NCBI GenBank assembly: GCA_002344525.1
Contig: DDTJ01000108.1
Location: 87,055 to 139,636, forward strand
Source: Akkermansiaceae bacterium UBA2367
Lineage (GTDB): Bacteria > Verrucomicrobiota > Verrucomicrobiia > Verrucomicrobiales > DEV007
Direction: 5' to 3'
Length of the DNA stretch: 52,582 nt
Made by a program: the position numbers and the translations under genes. Under the pieces are notes generated by a model. That model did not search any database. It was not told where the DNA came from and saw only the letters and a list, made by a program, of their open reading frames with translations. Positions 35,630 through 43,703 of the stretch are shown here, piece after piece (the first letter of the stretch is position 1; the number at the start of each line of letters is the position of its first letter).

Positions 35630-36676
35630 TCATCCCGCCACCGACATCGGCAGCACCTCCACCAAGAGATGGGCGCCGGTGGCGTTGGCCCCCGCCACCA
35701 CTTGGGGGATGCCGTTCAGCACGTCGAGCGACAAGCGGTGCGTGTGACCGGCGAACACGCCGAGCAGGTTGGGCGCGGCGAAGACTTCGCGATGGAACTC
35801 CATCGTGGTGTCCGTGTGGCGCTCCCGCCATTTGGGCCGACGTTCGATAGCGAAATTCTTGTCCGCCGCCTCGCCCCAGTCAGGATGCCCGCAACCGAAT
35901 CCAACCGGCCTGCCGGGAGCGTAGAGAGGAATGTGGACGCAGAGGACCATCGGCTGACCGGAGGCCGCCTGCTGGCGGAAAAACTCAAGCTGCTCCGGCA
36001 GGATCTCGTAGGTGGAATTGTCGATGACGAGCACCTTCACCCCGGCCACTTCGAGAGCGGACATCATGGGATCGCGTTTCTCGTAGAGGGGGAGCAGGCG
36101 CTTTTCGATCCATGCGGACCTCAACTCGGCCGAGCTTCCCTCCATGCCTTCGTAATGCCAATCGTGGTTCCCGGCAGTGTAGAGCCAAGGGACCCCGGTT
36201 TGCTCCAAGCGGGCCATCACCCATTCGATGGCGGCTTCCGAGGGAAAGCTGACAATGTCCCCGGCCAGAACCACGGCGTCCACTCCGGCGCTTTTGGCGG
36301 TTTCCAGCGTCTCCTCAAAACACGCCTCCGGGTTCGTCGTGTTCTGGGTGCGGAAATGCTTCGTCTGATTGTAGCCCTTGGCCATGCGACCGCTGAACTC
36401 GCGATAAGGCGCTCCGCGATCATCGTCGCGGAAGAGATGGGTGTCGGCCACGAAGAGCAGCTTCACCGGATCGGCGACGGCGGGCGAATGCAGCCGGATG
36501 AGGATGTCGTCTTGGGAAAAACCGCCCCGGACGGCACTCCCCTCCCCTTCGGCTTTCCCGGCGGCATCGGAAGCCGTGGCCGCGCCGAGCAGAGGAGCAA
36601 GAGCCGTCCCCGCGAGGGTTCCTTGGATCAGGCCGCGACGCGAAAGGGACGATGGAGACTGCTTCGATGGGTCCAT
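35630..36676 (-). CDS. Tat-exported calcineurin-like metallophosphoesterase
   Basis: Metal-dependent phosphoesterase of 348 residues. The chosen ATG gives MDPSKQSPSSLSRRGLIQGT, a twin-arginine signal (SRRGLIQG), so the enzyme is exported folded with its metals. All five calcineurin-type blocks are present: FVADTHLF near 75, VVLAGDIVSF near 131, YTAGNHDWHYEG near 166, MVLCVHIPLYAP near 245 and GVFAGHTHRLSLD near 315. The substrate could be a phosphodiester, phosphomonoester or nucleotide. It lies 73 bases after the ceramidase-like gene and 53 bases before the sialidase-like gene on the same strand, so co-expression is likely. Confidence 0.9.
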   Translation of the reverse strand: MDPSKQSPSSLSRRGLIQGTLAGTALAPLLGAATASDAAGKAEGEGSAVRGGFSQDDILIRLHSPAVADPVKLLFVADTHLFRDDDRGAPYREFSGRMAKGYNQTKHFRTQNTTNPEACFEETLETAKSAGVDAVVLAGDIVSFPSEAAIEWVMARLEQTGVPWLYTAGNHDWHYEGMEGSSAELRSAWIEKRLLPLYEKRDPMMSALEVAGVKVLVIDNSTYEILPEQLEFFRQQAASGQPMVLCVHIPLYAPGRPVGFGCGHPDWGEAADKNFAIERRPKWRERHTDTTMEFHREVFAAPNLLGVFAGHTHRLSLDVLNGIPQVVAGANATGAHLLVEVLPMSVAG

Positions 36677-36749
36677 GGCGATAGGGAAAGGGCAACTCCT
36701 TCCGGCGTCCACTCCCGCGATGGAGGGAACCCGCAGGGATTCCGGCAAC

Positions 36750-38129
36750 TCAGGGCGCGTCCACCATTTCGAGCACGCGTCCGACGAGCAGATCCTCGAT
36801 CTTCGTCGAGAAGCGGGTTGGCAATCCGAAATAGGTGATGCTCCGGTCCGCCTCGTAGCCTCCCTCGTGCAGGATGCGGACGGAGGGCACGTAGGCGAAG
36901 ACGTCGTTGCAGTAGCCCGCCACCCAAAGCTGTCGACCCGCCAGCTCGCGCTTGAGGCGCAGCGAGTAGTCCACCACCACCTCGCCCCCCAAGGCCACGA
37001 GCGTGAGATCCCCGCCGAAGCGCAGCACCTGCACCGGGCAGGGGTAGCTGGTGGGCAGCGCCTCGCCCCGGTCCAGCATGTCGAGATAGCGCTTGGCGTA
37101 TCGCTGCGTCGCGGGCTGGTTGTTCTTCGCCAGTTCCTCGTAGCGGGAACGCACCGCCGAATCCTCGAAAGGCAGATCGACCCGGTCGAAAGCCGCCGAC
37201 ACCGGACCGCGCACCGGCATTGTCGACTCCCGCAGCGCGTTCGCCACGGCACCGGCCAGTTCGAGACCGTGCATCCGGGCCAGCAGATGGCTGCCACGGG
37301 GATTGGGATTGGAATCGGCCCCGCAACCGGTGATGAACAGAGCCGTCAGGCCGGGATCGGCGCGTTCGAGATAGTCCTGTGCGAACCCCGCCCAATCGCC
37401 GCAGACCCGGTAGCTGTCGCCGGCAGTGGTGCAGTGGCAGGCGTAGCCGAAGACCACCGCCTTGCGGCTGCCGTCGGACCGCTCCGCGCAGAGCACCGGC
37501 ACCTCGTGATCGACCGCGCCGTTGGGATTGACTCCGAAGTTCACCCCTTTCTCGGTGAAGGCCCGGCGGTTGGCCGCGAAACCCGCCTTGCCCCGCCCGA
37601 AGCGGAGCGTCACCGGCTCGCGCTCCGCCAAGGCCGCCTTTGCCGCCGCGAAGGACTGGTCGAGGAAATAGCGGGTGTAGCGTTCCGTCGCCTCGGCCTC
37701 CTCGCCAACCAAGCCATACATGTCCTCGAGGCATCCGGAGACGACGGGGGCGGTGTGGCTGTGGGAATTGGCGAAAAGGAAGCGCTCCCGGGGGATCGCC
37801 AGCTCCCGCTCGATACGCCCGGCCAGTTCGTCGTTGAACCAGCGAGGCGTCCCGATGGTGTCCGCCGTGAGAATCAGGGTCACGGCTCCGGTTTCGTCCT
37901 CCAACGCGAGCGCTTTGACGAAGATGCGGTGCTCGACGCCCTCGTGGGCTTTGTCGCGGCTGGCGTAGCCTCCGAGCCGGACCGGCTCCTGCGGCGTGAT
38001 GTCGGCGCTGGCCGCACCGGCCTTGAAAGCGCCCTCGTCCCCGGCATCGGCGGCGACGAAGACGGGAGCGACGACAGCCAAACCGGCCAAGGAGAGACAG
38101 AGGCACAGGGGAAGGAGGATCGGTTTCAT
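36750..38129 (-). CDS. Exported neutral/alkaline ceramidase-like protein
   Basis: Secreted protein of 459 residues with a Sec signal (MKPILLPLCLCLSLAGLAVV); an ATG two codons upstream is equally possible. It resembles the N-terminal domain of neutral ceramidases: ASADITPQEPVRLGGYASRD near 38-57, ANSHSHTAPVVSG near 118-130 with the metal-binding histidines, VFGYACHCTTAG, FITGCGADSNPNPRGS, and LVALGGEVVVDYSLRLKREL near the C-terminus. In Verrucomicrobia and Planctomycetes many such proteins are annotated as 'neutral/alkaline non-lysosomal ceramidase N-terminal domain' and their natural amide substrate is unknown. First gene of a four-gene same-strand set; divergent from moxR. Confidence 0.85.
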   Translation of the reverse strand: MKPILLPLCLCLSLAGLAVVAPVFVAADAGDEGAFKAGAASADITPQEPVRLGGYASRDKAHEGVEHRIFVKALALEDETGAVTLILTADTIGTPRWFNDELAGRIERELAIPRERFLFANSHSHTAPVVSGCLEDMYGLVGEEAEATERYTRYFLDQSFAAAKAALAEREPVTLRFGRGKAGFAANRRAFTEKGVNFGVNPNGAVDHEVPVLCAERSDGSRKAVVFGYACHCTTAGDSYRVCGDWAGFAQDYLERADPGLTALFITGCGADSNPNPRGSHLLARMHGLELAGAVANALRESTMPVRGPVSAAFDRVDLPFEDSAVRSRYEELAKNNQPATQRYAKRYLDMLDRGEALPTSYPCPVQVLRFGGDLTLVALGGEVVVDYSLRLKRELAGRQLWVAGYCNDVFAYVPSVRILHEGGYEADRSITYFGLPTRFSTKIEDLLVGRVLEMVDAP

Positions 38130-38318
38130 CGGCATGTCCCTGTCATGCCATGGATCGCGTCCGAGATCAATCCTCCATGTATCCGCGTCCTCCGGCGGGA
38201 TTCCCCGGCGGCGGACCTCCACCGCATTCCCGCGCCATCCGGCCAGATTTTTCCTTTTCCCCTAGGCACGGGAGCCGCTAAGCTCTGCGAGTCCCTAAAC
38301 CTCCCTTTCCCCTTTCCC

Positions 38319-39380
38319 ATGAGCGACGACACCCCGACTCCCGTGACCGACGAAGACCTCATCCCGGACGCGGCGGCCCCGGCAATGGACGCACCGGACT
38401 TGGAGGAGGAGATCGCGGGCAAGCTCGCCGAGGCGCGGGACCGGATCGGCAAGGAGCTGCGCAAAGTCATCATCGGGCAGGACGAGGTCGTCGAGCAAAT
38501 GCTGATCGCCCTGCTCTCCGGCGGCCACTGCCTTGTCACCGGAGCGCCCGGTCTCGCCAAGACCCTGCTTGTGAGCACGCTGGCGAAGGTCTTCGATCTC
38601 TCCTTCAACCGCATCCAGTTCACCCCCGACCTGATGCCCTCGGACATCACCGGCACGGAGATCCTCGAGGACACGGCCGAGGGGAAGCGCGAACTCGTCT
38701 TCTCGAAAGGGCCGATTTTCGCCAACCTCATCCTCGCCGACGAGATCAACCGCACCCCGCCGAAGACGCAGGCCGCCCTGCTCGAGGCGATGCAGGAGAA
38801 GCAGGTCACCGTGGCCGGGACGAGCCTCGCCCTCGACAAACCCTTCTTCGTCCTCGCGACGCAGAACCCCATCGAGATGGAGGGCACCTATCCCCTGCCC
38901 GAGGCGCAGCTCGACCGCTTCATGTTCAACATCGTCATCGACTACCTCAGCGAAGACGAGGAGGTCGCCGTCGTCTCGCAGACCACGGGAGCCGGAGCCG
39001 AGGAAGTGAAGGCAGTCTTCTCCGGGGCGGACCTCTTGAAATGCCACCAAGTCGTGCGCCGCGTCCCCATCGCCGAGGAGGTCGTGCGCTACGCCGTGCG
39101 CCTCGCCGCGAACTCGCGTCCGGGCCAGCCGCATTCGCCCGCCTACGTCAACGAATGGGTCAACTGGGGCGCCGGGACCCGCGCCGGGCAGAGCCTCGTC
39201 CTCGGGGCGAAGACGCGGGCGCTCCTCGACGGACGCTCGCATGTGAACTACGACGACATCCGCGCCCTCGCCGCGCCGGTGCTGCGGCACCGCATCCTCA
39301 CGAACTACCGCGCCGAGGCCGAGGGGATCACGGTGGAGGAGGTGATCAAGAAGCTGGTCGAGATCACGGCGGAACGCTGA
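38319..39380 (+). CDS. MoxR-family AAA+ ATPase
   Basis: Cytoplasmic chaperone-like ATPase of 353 residues. The frame is open far upstream, but the ATG giving MSDDTPTPVTDEDLIPDAAA is the likely start, placed just after the divergent ceramidase-like region. An acidic N-terminal tail (1-30) precedes the ATPase core: Walker A GAPGLAKTLL near 76-85, the MoxR-typical PDLMPSDITGTEIL near 105-118, Walker B NLILADEINRTPPK near 138-151, sensor 1 FVLATQNPIEMEGTYPLPEA, and the arginine region LDRFMFN. A lid domain ends the protein. It is paired with a DUF58 protein, the common MoxR-VWA-type partnership, after a 103-base gap that holds a repeat. Confidence 0.95.
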   Translation: MSDDTPTPVTDEDLIPDAAAPAMDAPDLEEEIAGKLAEARDRIGKELRKVIIGQDEVVEQMLIALLSGGHCLVTGAPGLAKTLLVSTLAKVFDLSFNRIQFTPDLMPSDITGTEILEDTAEGKRELVFSKGPIFANLILADEINRTPPKTQAALLEAMQEKQVTVAGTSLALDKPFFVLATQNPIEMEGTYPLPEAQLDRFMFNIVIDYLSEDEEVAVVSQTTGAGAEEVKAVFSGADLLKCHQVVRRVPIAEEVVRYAVRLAANSRPGQPHSPAYVNEWVNWGAGTRAGQSLVLGAKTRALLDGRSHVNYDDIRALAAPVLRHRILTNYRAEAEGITVEEVIKKLVEITAER

Positions 39381-39426
39381 ACGGAGGTGAAGGTGGAACG
39401 TCCCGCGCCAGTCCTGCACCCACTTG

Positions 39427-39463
39427 GAAAAATCAGCGTAAATCAGCGCCAATCAGCGGTCCC
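39427..39463. repeat. ATCAGCG-type repeat, one arm
   Basis: Three successive units (aaatcagcgtaaatcagcgc, then caatcagcggtcc) in the gap between moxR and the DUF58 gene. It matches the inner right arm of the nested repeat near 18.65 kb; the partner arm is missing. Confidence 0.8.
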
Positions 39464-39483
39464 AAAACCTCAGCGATCCACCC

Positions 39484-40368
39484 ATGCCCTCCCTCGCCTT
39501 CCTCGATCCCGCCGCGCTGATGCGGGTGAAGTCGCTCGAACTCCGGGCGCGCATGGTGATGGAGGGCTTCTGGAAGGGGCTGCACCGCTCGCCCTACCAC
39601 GGCTTCTCCGTCGAGTTCAGCGAATACCGGCCCTACGTCCGCGGCGACGACCCGCGCTTCCTCGACTGGAAGGTGATGGCCCGCACCGACCGCGCCTATC
39701 TGAAAAAGTTCGAGGACGAGACGAACCTCCGCGCCCACCTCCTCCTCGACCGCAGCCGCTCCATGACCTACGGCTCGGGCGGCTACACGAAGGCCGACTA
39801 CTCCGCGACCCTCGCCGCGACCTTCGCGTACTTCCTGATGGGCCAGCAGGACGCGGTGGGGCTGACCACCTTCGACCGGGGCATCGACAGCCACCTGCCC
39901 GCGCGGAACCGTCCGGGGCAGTTGCGGCAGATCCTCCTCCAGCTCGAAAAGGCCCCCGCCGGGGAGAGCACCGACCTTGGCGCGGCGATGAAGGGCCTGC
40001 ACGAACTGATCCGCAAACGCAGCTTCATCGTCCTCCTCTCCGACCTCCTCGCTCCCATCGACGATTTGGAGAGGCAGATCGGCTATTTCGCGGCGGCGCG
40101 GCACGAGATCGCCGTCTTCCAGTTCCTCGACCCGCGCGAGCTCGACTTCGATTTCGACAAGGCGACCCATTTCCGGGACAAGGAGAGCGGACGCGATCTC
40201 TTCGTCGATCCCGCGACGGCCAAAGCCGGCTATCTCGGACGGCTCAATTCCCATCTCGAGGCGATCCGCAAGCTCTGCGCCAAAAACGCCGCCACCTACC
40301 GCCTCGTCCCCACGAACGAGCCGCTTGAGCAGGTGCTTTTCGAGTTCGTGAATCTTCGGCGAGGGTGA
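39484..40368 (+). CDS. DUF58 protein with VWA-like fold
   Basis: Protein of 294 residues that partners MoxR ATPases. The family core starts near residue 15 and has SVEFSEYRPYVRGDDPRFLD and WKVMARTDRAYLKKFEDE near 45-80, the hallmark of DUF58. A VWA-like region follows with the MIDAS-type LLLDRSRSMTYGSGG near 87-101 and STDLGAAMKGLHELI, and LLSDLLAPIDDL later. No membrane segment, so it is a cytoplasmic, stand-alone DUF58. The rest of the usual Bat/aerotolerance-type operon (BatA/B, large membrane partners) does not follow here; the next gene is on the other strand. Confidence 0.92.
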   Translation: MPSLAFLDPAALMRVKSLELRARMVMEGFWKGLHRSPYHGFSVEFSEYRPYVRGDDPRFLDWKVMARTDRAYLKKFEDETNLRAHLLLDRSRSMTYGSGGYTKADYSATLAATFAYFLMGQQDAVGLTTFDRGIDSHLPARNRPGQLRQILLQLEKAPAGESTDLGAAMKGLHELIRKRSFIVLLSDLLAPIDDLERQIGYFAAARHEIAVFQFLDPRELDFDFDKATHFRDKESGRDLFVDPATAKAGYLGRLNSHLEAIRKLCAKNAATYRLVPTNEPLEQVLFEFVNLRRG

Positions 40369-40393
40369 TCCAAGACTTTCCGTGCCCCGGAAA

Positions 40394-40469
40394 GCCTGTA
40401 GCCACGCTCAGTGAGCGCGGATCGAACGACCAAACGACGCCCGACCGAGGTCGATGATCTCGGCTACAG
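40394..40469. repeat. CTGTAGCC...CTACAG repeat, copy 2
   Basis: Reads gcctgtagccacgctcagtg, then agcgcggatcgaacgaccaa, the shared block acgacgcccgaccgaggtcg and ctcggctacag. The ends ctgtagcc/ggctacag are exactly inverted. It lies between convergent genes and could serve both as a structured 3' end. Confidence 0.85.
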
Positions 40470-40501
40470 ATGCCGCCCTGCAAACGCGTCCCAGCCTGAC
40501 A

Positions 40502-41110
40502 TTACGTCAAACCCGGCAGAAACACGAAGGTCCCGAAAGACCCCGGCACATGGAAATCCGGCAGTTCCGTGCCGGGATGGATCCAACTGATCCAATCCTG
40601 CACGACGCCGTCGGGACCGTGGGAGAACTCGGCGCGATAGATCCCGGCGGTCATGCGGTCTCCTGACAAACACCCCAAATCGCGCAGCACGGCGATGGGG
40701 ATGCGGCCCTCGACGAGATAGCCGCCTTCGAGGAACTCGCCGGAGAACTGGAGGCCGGGAAAGCGCCAAGAGTCGTCGAAACGGCGGTGGAAAATGGCCT
40801 CGTAGTCGTAGACCCCGCCGCGCGGGTCCATCTCCGCCCCGTAGTAGGGCGTGCTCAAATCGGGCGAAGTGGCGAAAAACAGCTCGACGCGATCCGACCC
40901 GAGCACGGCCTCGTCGGGATCTGAGGAAGGATCGAGGACAAGGTCGTCGTCCTCCACCTCGAAACGGAAGGCGAAGGTCTCCCCGTTCCAAACGGCGGAG
41001 AAGGCGGTCCAAGGCGCGGGACGGTCGAGCCAAGGGAACTGGAAGTCCTCCAGCAGCTCGCCCTCGCCGGGGTCGAGGGAGGGGGAAAAGCGGACGGTGT
41101 AGGTTTTCAT
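40502..41110 (-). CDS. CBM9-like carbohydrate-binding protein
   Basis: Protein of 202 residues; the ATG chosen gives MKTYTVRFSPSLDPGEGELL and no signal peptide, so it is predicted to be cytoplasmic unless a longer form exists. The sequence follows the carbohydrate-binding family 9-like pattern: WNGETFAFRFEVEDDDLVLD near 40-59, LGSDRVELFFATSP near 70-83, YYGAEMDPRGGVYDYEAIF, GYLVEGRIPIAVLRDLG, and a C-terminal SWIHPGTELPDFHVPGSFG. Such stand-alone proteins are frequent in Verrucomicrobia and Bacteroidota and their ligands are mostly unknown. A TTCGCG repeat lies upstream. Confidence 0.75.
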   Translation of the reverse strand: MKTYTVRFSPSLDPGEGELLEDFQFPWLDRPAPWTAFSAVWNGETFAFRFEVEDDDLVLDPSSDPDEAVLGSDRVELFFATSPDLSTPYYGAEMDPRGGVYDYEAIFHRRFDDSWRFPGLQFSGEFLEGGYLVEGRIPIAVLRDLGCLSGDRMTAGIYRAEFSHGPDGVVQDWISWIHPGTELPDFHVPGSFGTFVFLPGLT

Positions 41111-41158
41111 GGTAGCGAAGTTCGTAGGATAGGGTTGCGGAGGCGACCTCCACGGGTC

Positions 41159-41263
41159 TGGATTTGCGGAAATTCGCGGAGATTTGCGCCCATTCGCGTC
41201 AAAAAAGAAATGAGGAACGCGAATGGCCGCCAATGAAACGCGAATCACCGCGAATGAAGAAGG
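41159..41263. repeat. TTCGCG-type intergenic repeat, copy 3
   Basis: Contains gaaattcgcggagatttgcg, then cccattcgcgtcaaaaaaga, gaggaacgcgaatgg and tcaccgcgaatgaagaagg. It is the most complete copy, with three CGCGAAT/ATTCGCG blocks on either side of an A-rich centre. Confidence 0.8.
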
Positions 41264-41302
41264 AAGAGGACATGGCAAGCAGTTCCCGCAAGTTCCGCCA
41301 CG

Positions 41303-42118
41303 CTAGAAGAGTCCCGGCACCTGATCAAGCCCGGTGATCACGGCATCGGCGATCTCCGTCGCCTCCTGCTCCGACACACCACCAAGACGAAGACTGCGGG
41401 CGTCGCCGGCGAAGAGGCCCGTGCGGAAACCGGCCTCCCGCGCGGGGAGGACATCCTTTTGCAGGTCGTTCCCCAGATAAAACACCTCTTCAGGCGCGAT
41501 TCCGAGGGCGGCGGCCCGTTCGCGGAGCAGGGCGAAAAGGCGCGGCGATGGCTTGCCCTCCCCTTCCTCGAAGGAGAACACCCGCAAGCCCGGATGGAAG
41601 CCGAGACCGTCGAGGCTTGCACCGAACAAACCCTCCATCACCGGAAGGGTGTAGAACTGCGCGTTCGAGACGATGCCGAGGACGAAGCCCGCCCCTCGCA
41701 GCGCGGCGAGAGCCTCCGCCGCGTACGGCATGGGCCAGACGGGGTTGACTCCGCATTCGTGGCGCAGGACGAGGGTTTCGATCTCTTCGCGGGATTTCGC
41801 GGGTCGGCCCGTCGCCGCCAGCGCCTCGGCCCAGACGCCGCGGATCTCGACTTCGGGATGGGCGGCGCCTTGCGACCGGAGGCGATCCTGATGCGCCCTG
41901 ACGGTTTCCTGCAAGACCCGCTCGAATCCGGGAAGGCCTTCGGGATCGCGCTCCCGCTCGTGCGAACCGCCTCCGGCGTCGGAGACGAGCAAGGTGCCGT
42001 AGAGGTCGAAGACGACGGTGCGGATTCCGTCGAAACGCGGAAGTTTCGGCACCATTCCCGTGTCCGCGACCGGGAGCGGGCGCATCGTCGCACGGACGTG
42101 GGCGGCGTGGTCGCTCAT
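41303..42118 (-). CDS. HAD-superfamily hydrolase (possible sugar-phosphoglycerate phosphatase)
   Basis: Cytoplasmic hydrolase of 271 residues. Motif I is VVFDLYGTLL near 35-44, with Asp nucleophile and Tyr in place of the more usual second Asp; motif II lies in VLGIVSNAQFY; motif III Lys in EEGEGKPSPRLFALL; motif IV in VFYLGNDLQKDVLPAREAGF. A helical cap follows motif I. This pattern fits haloacid-dehalogenase-like phosphatases. It is the last gene of a same-strand series with a GpgS-like synthase and a GT4 transferase, so removal of the phosphate from a phosphorylated glycosylglycerate intermediate is an attractive but unproven role. The start could also be an internal ATG at residue 22. Confidence 0.8.
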   Translation of the reverse strand: MSDHAAHVRATMRPLPVADTGMVPKLPRFDGIRTVVFDLYGTLLVSDAGGGSHERERDPEGLPGFERVLQETVRAHQDRLRSQGAAHPEVEIRGVWAEALAATGRPAKSREEIETLVLRHECGVNPVWPMPYAAEALAALRGAGFVLGIVSNAQFYTLPVMEGLFGASLDGLGFHPGLRVFSFEEGEGKPSPRLFALLRERAAALGIAPEEVFYLGNDLQKDVLPAREAGFRTGLFAGDARSLRLGGVSEQEATEIADAVITGLDQVPGLF

Positions 42119-42134
42119 CCGTTGCGGGGGTTGG

Positions 42135-42216
42135 GTAGCGAAGTTCGTGAGAACTTCGGCGAAGGTCGCTTGGCACGCCGAACGGGAGAAATTCTTACGA
42201 ATTTCTCTACAAGGCC
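42135..42216. repeat. Double hairpin between the HAD and GT4 genes
   Basis: Two perfect hairpins in a row: CGAAGTTC-GTGA-GAACTTCG, and GAGAAATTC-TTAC-GAATTTCTC. The words tagcgaagttcg at the beginning also occur just upstream of the CBM9-like gene near 41.1 kb, so it is probably another dispersed family. It could modulate expression of the HAD gene relative to the GT4 gene. Confidence 0.8.
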
Positions 42217-42233
42217 GACTCGATCCTCCCTCC

Positions 42234-43703
42234 TCATCCGTTGCGAAGCAAATTGAGCCGGGCCGGATTCAAAAACTGCGCCAGCACCTTCCGCGTCGGG
42301 AGATGGCCGACCTTGCCGACGGGTCCGAGCAGGACGCGGTCGTAAACCTCGTCGAGGCGTTTGCCGTAGTTCTCCAGACTGTAGACCCGCCGGATCAGCT
42401 CGCGGCGATCCGCGATCTCGCGCTCGGTGTAGAGGGCGAGCGGGGGGATGGCGATCTGGTCGAGCAGGGTGGGATCGGCCCGCAGTTTGCGCAGGATGGC
42501 CATCTGGAAAGGCTCGCCGAGGACGCCGAAGTCGATGCGCCCTTTGTGAATCCACGCCTTCAAGGTCTGCTTCACGGCGGAACGCGGCAGGGGGCTGTCA
42601 TAGGCGAGGTAGCTGCGCCGCAGCATGGACTCGATGGCGGCGGCGAGCTCGGTCTGGTCGAGCCAATCGACGGGCACGTCGATGCGGCGGTAGAGGTTGT
42701 CGAGACTAATGCCGTTGGCTTCGAAGTCGCGGGTGATCTCGGGCAGGTCGCGCCCCATCACCGGCTTGCCCACTATCCAAGGTTCGAGGTAGGCGAGGCC
42801 GAAGCCCTCGGCGATGCTCGTGGTGACGATGAAGTCGGACCACCCCAGCAAATCGAAAAAGGGATGGCCGCCCTCGTCGGCGAGGCCCAGCCGGACGGGC
42901 AGCTCCAGCTCCTCGGCGAGGCGGCCCCATTCGTCGTGCATCTCCTGCCACTCGGGGTTCTCGGGCCTCATGCTCGTCGCGAAATCGACGCGGTCGCCGT
43001 AGATGAGGGCGAGAAGGAGGATCTCGCCGACGTTCTTCCGACGGATGCCGCGCGTCGGGTAGAAGGCGAAGAGCTTCCCCTGCGAGAAAGGGCGGTCCTG
43101 CGGACTCGTCTTCACGGCGAGGTCGGGGATGGCGTTGGGAATGACGTGCAGGTTCGCCGCCGGGATGCCCGCGGCGCGGAGGAAGTCGTGGTCGCGGCGA
43201 TTGATCGTGGCGTAGTGGATCTGCTTCGCGGTCGGGTAGAGGGTCTCCTCGAAATTCGCCTGCGAGTCGAAGAAGGATCGCTGGCTGGTGTAGTTGCCGG
43301 GGCGGCCGTCCTCGGAGAAATCGTGGATTTGCAGGACGACGCGCTCGCCCTGCGAGGCGAGTTCGCGGACGACGCTGGGAAGGAGGACGTTCTTCGCGAG
43401 GGTGGGGTTGTGGAAATGCCAGAGGTCGGGAGGATCGCCGAGGGCCTCGGTCGCCTCCTTTCTCATCTGCTCGGCGAGGCTCTCGGCGACGACCGTGCTG
43501 CCGGTGCGGCGGTAGTTCAACGCGGGAACGATGCGGACGCCGTCCGTTTTCGCCCCCGGCATCGGCGCCTCCCCGGTGAGCACCGCGACGGCGTCGCCCT
43601 TGGCCGAGAGCACCTCGCGGGCGGACTCGATCACCCGCGTGACTCCGCCCCGGCGGAGGTGGTAGTGGACCATCGCCACTCTTCTCTTCGTCCTATCTGC
43701 CAT
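42234..43703 (-). CDS. GT4-family glycosyltransferase
   Basis: Retaining GT-B glycosyltransferase of 489 residues, predicted soluble or membrane-associated in the cytoplasm. The N-terminal acceptor domain starts AMVHYHLRRGGVTRVIESA with the Gly-rich loop. The C-terminal donor domain shows FAFYPTRGIRRKNVGEILLL near 225 and the E-x7-E type motif SIAEGFGLAYLEPWIVGKPV near 300-320. It overlaps the GpgS-like gene by 11 bases. In glucosylglycerate-derived solute pathways a GT4 enzyme adds mannose to glucosyl(-3-phospho)glycerate, so this could be an MggA/MggS-type enzyme; the donor and acceptor are inferred from neighbours only. Confidence 0.85.
   Translation of the reverse strand: MADRTKRRVAMVHYHLRRGGVTRVIESAREVLSAKGDAVAVLTGEAPMPGAKTDGVRIVPALNYRRTGSTVVAESLAEQMRKEATEALGDPPDLWHFHNPTLAKNVLLPSVVRELASQGERVVLQIHDFSEDGRPGNYTSQRSFFDSQANFEETLYPTAKQIHYATINRRDHDFLRAAGIPAANLHVIPNAIPDLAVKTSPQDRPFSQGKLFAFYPTRGIRRKNVGEILLLALIYGDRVDFATSMRPENPEWQEMHDEWGRLAEELELPVRLGLADEGGHPFFDLLGWSDFIVTTSIAEGFGLAYLEPWIVGKPVMGRDLPEITRDFEANGISLDNLYRRIDVPVDWLDQTELAAAIESMLRRSYLAYDSPLPRSAVKQTLKAWIHKGRIDFGVLGEPFQMAILRKLRADPTLLDQIAIPPLALYTEREIADRRELIRRVYSLENYGKRLDEVYDRVLLGPVGKVGHLPTRKVLAQFLNPARLNLLRNG

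Noticed and set aside
33466..38129. Dedicated ganglioside degradation from the sialidase-like plus ceramidase-like pair
   Set aside because: Both family names are generic in this phylum and the sialidase Asp boxes are not evident; kept only as a low-interest lead.
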